NCBI GenBank assembly: GCA_964276235.1
Contig: CAXYEK010000001.1
Coordinates: 248,001-312,000 of the forward strand
Length of the DNA: 64,000 nt
DNA from: SCGC-AAA076-P13 sp964276235
GTDB taxonomy: Bacteria; Pseudomonadota; Gammaproteobacteria; Magnimaribacterales; D2472
Reading direction: 5' to 3'
Part shown: positions 62,895 through 64,000 of the stretch, piece by piece
Position numbering within the stretch: position 1 is the first letter of the stretch
Layout: each line of letters begins with the position of its first letter
The notes under the pieces: model-generated
Seen by the model: the letters and a program-made list of their open reading frames with translations, nothing else
What the model was told of the DNA's origin: nothing
Database searches by the model: none
Translations under genes and position numbers: made by a program

Positions 62895-64000
62895 TTGCAC
62901 CAATTCGAACCAACAAATGCCTTAAGATTTCTTTCAATAGATGCTGTTCAAAAAGCTAATTCAGGGCATCCTGGAATGCCAATGGGAATGGCTGAAATAG
63001 CCACAGCTTTGTGGAAAAATCATCTAAATCATAATCCAGCAAATCCTCATTGGTTTAATAGAGATAGGTTCGTATTATCTAATGGTCATGGCTCGATGCT
63101 TCTATACAGTTTGCTTCATCTTACCGGATATAACATCTCAATGGATGATATAAAAGACTTTAGAAAACTGCACTCCAAAACACCAGGTCATCCAGAATTT
63201 GATTTAGATTGCGGTATTGAGACTACTACAGGTCCGCTTGGTCAGGGCATTGCAAACGCAGTAGGAATGGCAATTTCTGAAAAGATGCTCTCAGCAGAGT
63301 TTAATACAGACAGTATTGCACCAGTTAATCATTTCACATATGCATTTCTTGGAGACGGTTGCTTAATGGAGGGAGTTTCTCATGAAGCTTGCTCTTTTGC
63401 TGGAACTCATGAACTTGGAAAACTAATTTGTTTTTATGATCAAAATGGAATCTCAATTGATGGAGAAATAGAACATTGGTTTACAGACGATACGGTAAAA
63501 AGATTTGATAGTTACGGATGGCAAACTATAAGCGTAGATGGCCATAGTATTGATGAGATTAATCAAGCAATAGAATCTGCCAAATCTGAAAATTTAAGGC
63601 CAACAATGATCTTTTGCAAAACAACTATAGGATTTGGGTCTCCAAATAAATCAGGAACATCTGATGCCCATGGCTCGCCTTTGGGAGATGAAGAAATTAC
63701 TAAAACTAGGGATGCGCTTGGATGGAATCATGAGCCATTTGAAGTCCCAGAATCTGTTTATGAATATTGGAATGCTGAGTCAGATGGAGCAGAACTAAAC
63801 AACTCTTGGAATCAATTGATGGATTCTTACAAAGATAGTAATAGCGAAAAACATGCCGAATTAACTAGAAGAATCTTAGGGGATATGCCTCAAGAGTTTG
63901 ATAAAAAATATGCTGATTTTTTAGATAATTGCGACAATGAAAATACCTCAATGGCTACAAGAAAAGCATCTCAGGTGTGTTTAGATTTCTTTGTAAAAGA
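62895..64000 (+). CDS. tkt: Transketolase, N-terminal part (cut by window end)
   Basis: About 368 residues of a thiamine-diphosphate enzyme that moves two-carbon units in the pentose phosphate pathway. It begins TTG (HQFEPTNALRFLSIDAVQKA), with ANSGHPGMPMGMAEI, FVLSNGHGSMLLYSLLHL, GPLGQGIANAVGMA and the ThDP-binding GDGCLMEGVSHEAC, then SIDGEI and KTTIGFGSPNKSGTSDAHGSPLG. The TTG at 62895 follows an AGGA site by about six bases. The reading frame is open to the window edge. It diverges from metK, as in several gammaproteobacteria. Confidence 0.95.
   Translation, partial: MHQFEPTNALRFLSIDAVQKANSGHPGMPMGMAEIATALWKNHLNHNPANPHWFNRDRFVLSNGHGSMLLYSLLHLTGYNISMDDIKDFRKLHSKTPGHPEFDLDCGIETTTGPLGQGIANAVGMAISEKMLSAEFNTDSIAPVNHFTYAFLGDGCLMEGVSHEACSFAGTHELGKLICFYDQNGISIDGEIEHWFTDDTVKRFDSYGWQTISVDGHSIDEINQAIESAKSENLRPTMIFCKTTIGFGSPNKSGTSDAHGSPLGDEEITKTRDALGWNHEPFEVPESVYEYWNAESDGAELNNSWNQLMDSYKDSNSEKHAELTRRILGDMPQEFDKKYADFLDNCDNENTSMATRKASQVCLDFFVK

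Noticed and set aside
1..64000. tRNA or rRNA genes
   Set aside because: I recognised none while reading both strands of the intergenic gaps, all of which are under about 220 bases; a tRNA search program was not available.

Overview
This window is a compact, AT-rich piece of a gammaproteobacterial chromosome (about one third G+C by eye) spanning the neighbourhood of the replication origin. From established knowledge, the gene order closely follows that of pseudomonads around oriC: glmS-glmU-atpCDGAHFEBI-parB-parA-rsmG-mnmG-mnmE-yidC-rnpA-rpmH on one side, dnaA-dnaN-recF-gyrB-plsC-glycyl-tRNA synthetase-lpxL-like-trkH-trkA-fmt-def-purE-tsaC-hemF-aroE on the other. Further blocks follow: cytochrome oxidase assembly, polA/engB/cytochrome c4/dsbA, xerC/dapF/lysA, ahcY/metK and tkt. 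Low G+C, tight spacing and an aa3-type oxidase suggest a streamlined, probably marine, aerobic heterotroph. An uncultured lineage such as SAR86 is possible, but I cannot prove it from sequence alone.

Layout. 1-2960 is an accessory patch just downstream of glmS: small membrane proteins, a lipoprotein, and a desaturase/TetR pair, separated by copies of a short repeat that resembles the last six codons plus 3' flank of glmS. 2967-12936 holds glmS, glmU and the F1Fo ATP synthase operon. 13025-20591 holds parB, parA, rsmG, mnmG, mnmE, yidC, rnpA and rpmH, all on the minus strand. 20592-20768 carries a DnaA box and is the expected oriC/dnaA promoter. 20769-26235 is dnaA-dnaN-recF-gyrB. 26232-36632 is mostly housekeeping (lipid acylation, glycyl-tRNA synthetase, potassium uptake, translation start, purine, haem and shikimate steps). 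36776-44999 is a complete cytochrome c oxidase locus with its haem A and copper assembly factors. 44996-64000 holds quinone oxidoreductase, gshA, pckA, dsbB, polA, a Coq4-like protein, engB, cytochrome c4, dsbA, a cupredoxin, ubiK, a HAD phosphatase, xerC, DUF484, dapF, lysA, lptM, ahcY, metK and the start of tkt.

The most interesting region is the glmS-proximal patch. Five repeat copies, including the native gene end, all read on the glmS strand. Each keeps a codon-like end of the form S/A/T-V/A-T-V-E-stop, with differences from the native end mostly at wobble positions, and four of the five have a recognisable AAACAGTGAATT-like flank. They delimit four cassette-like segments. This looks like a series of displaced glmS 3' ends, the trace expected from repeated site-specific insertion at glmS, although no recombinase or transposase lies in the window.

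Caution on sequence quality. Ten conserved genes (glmS, atpD, parB, rsmG, mnmG, plsC, trkH, SURF1, the quinone oxidoreductase and dsbA) are each broken by one single-base indel, nine of them apparent insertions and several in homopolymers. In every case the missing part is intact in the next frame, so these are most likely sequencing errors. I give joined coordinates for them.
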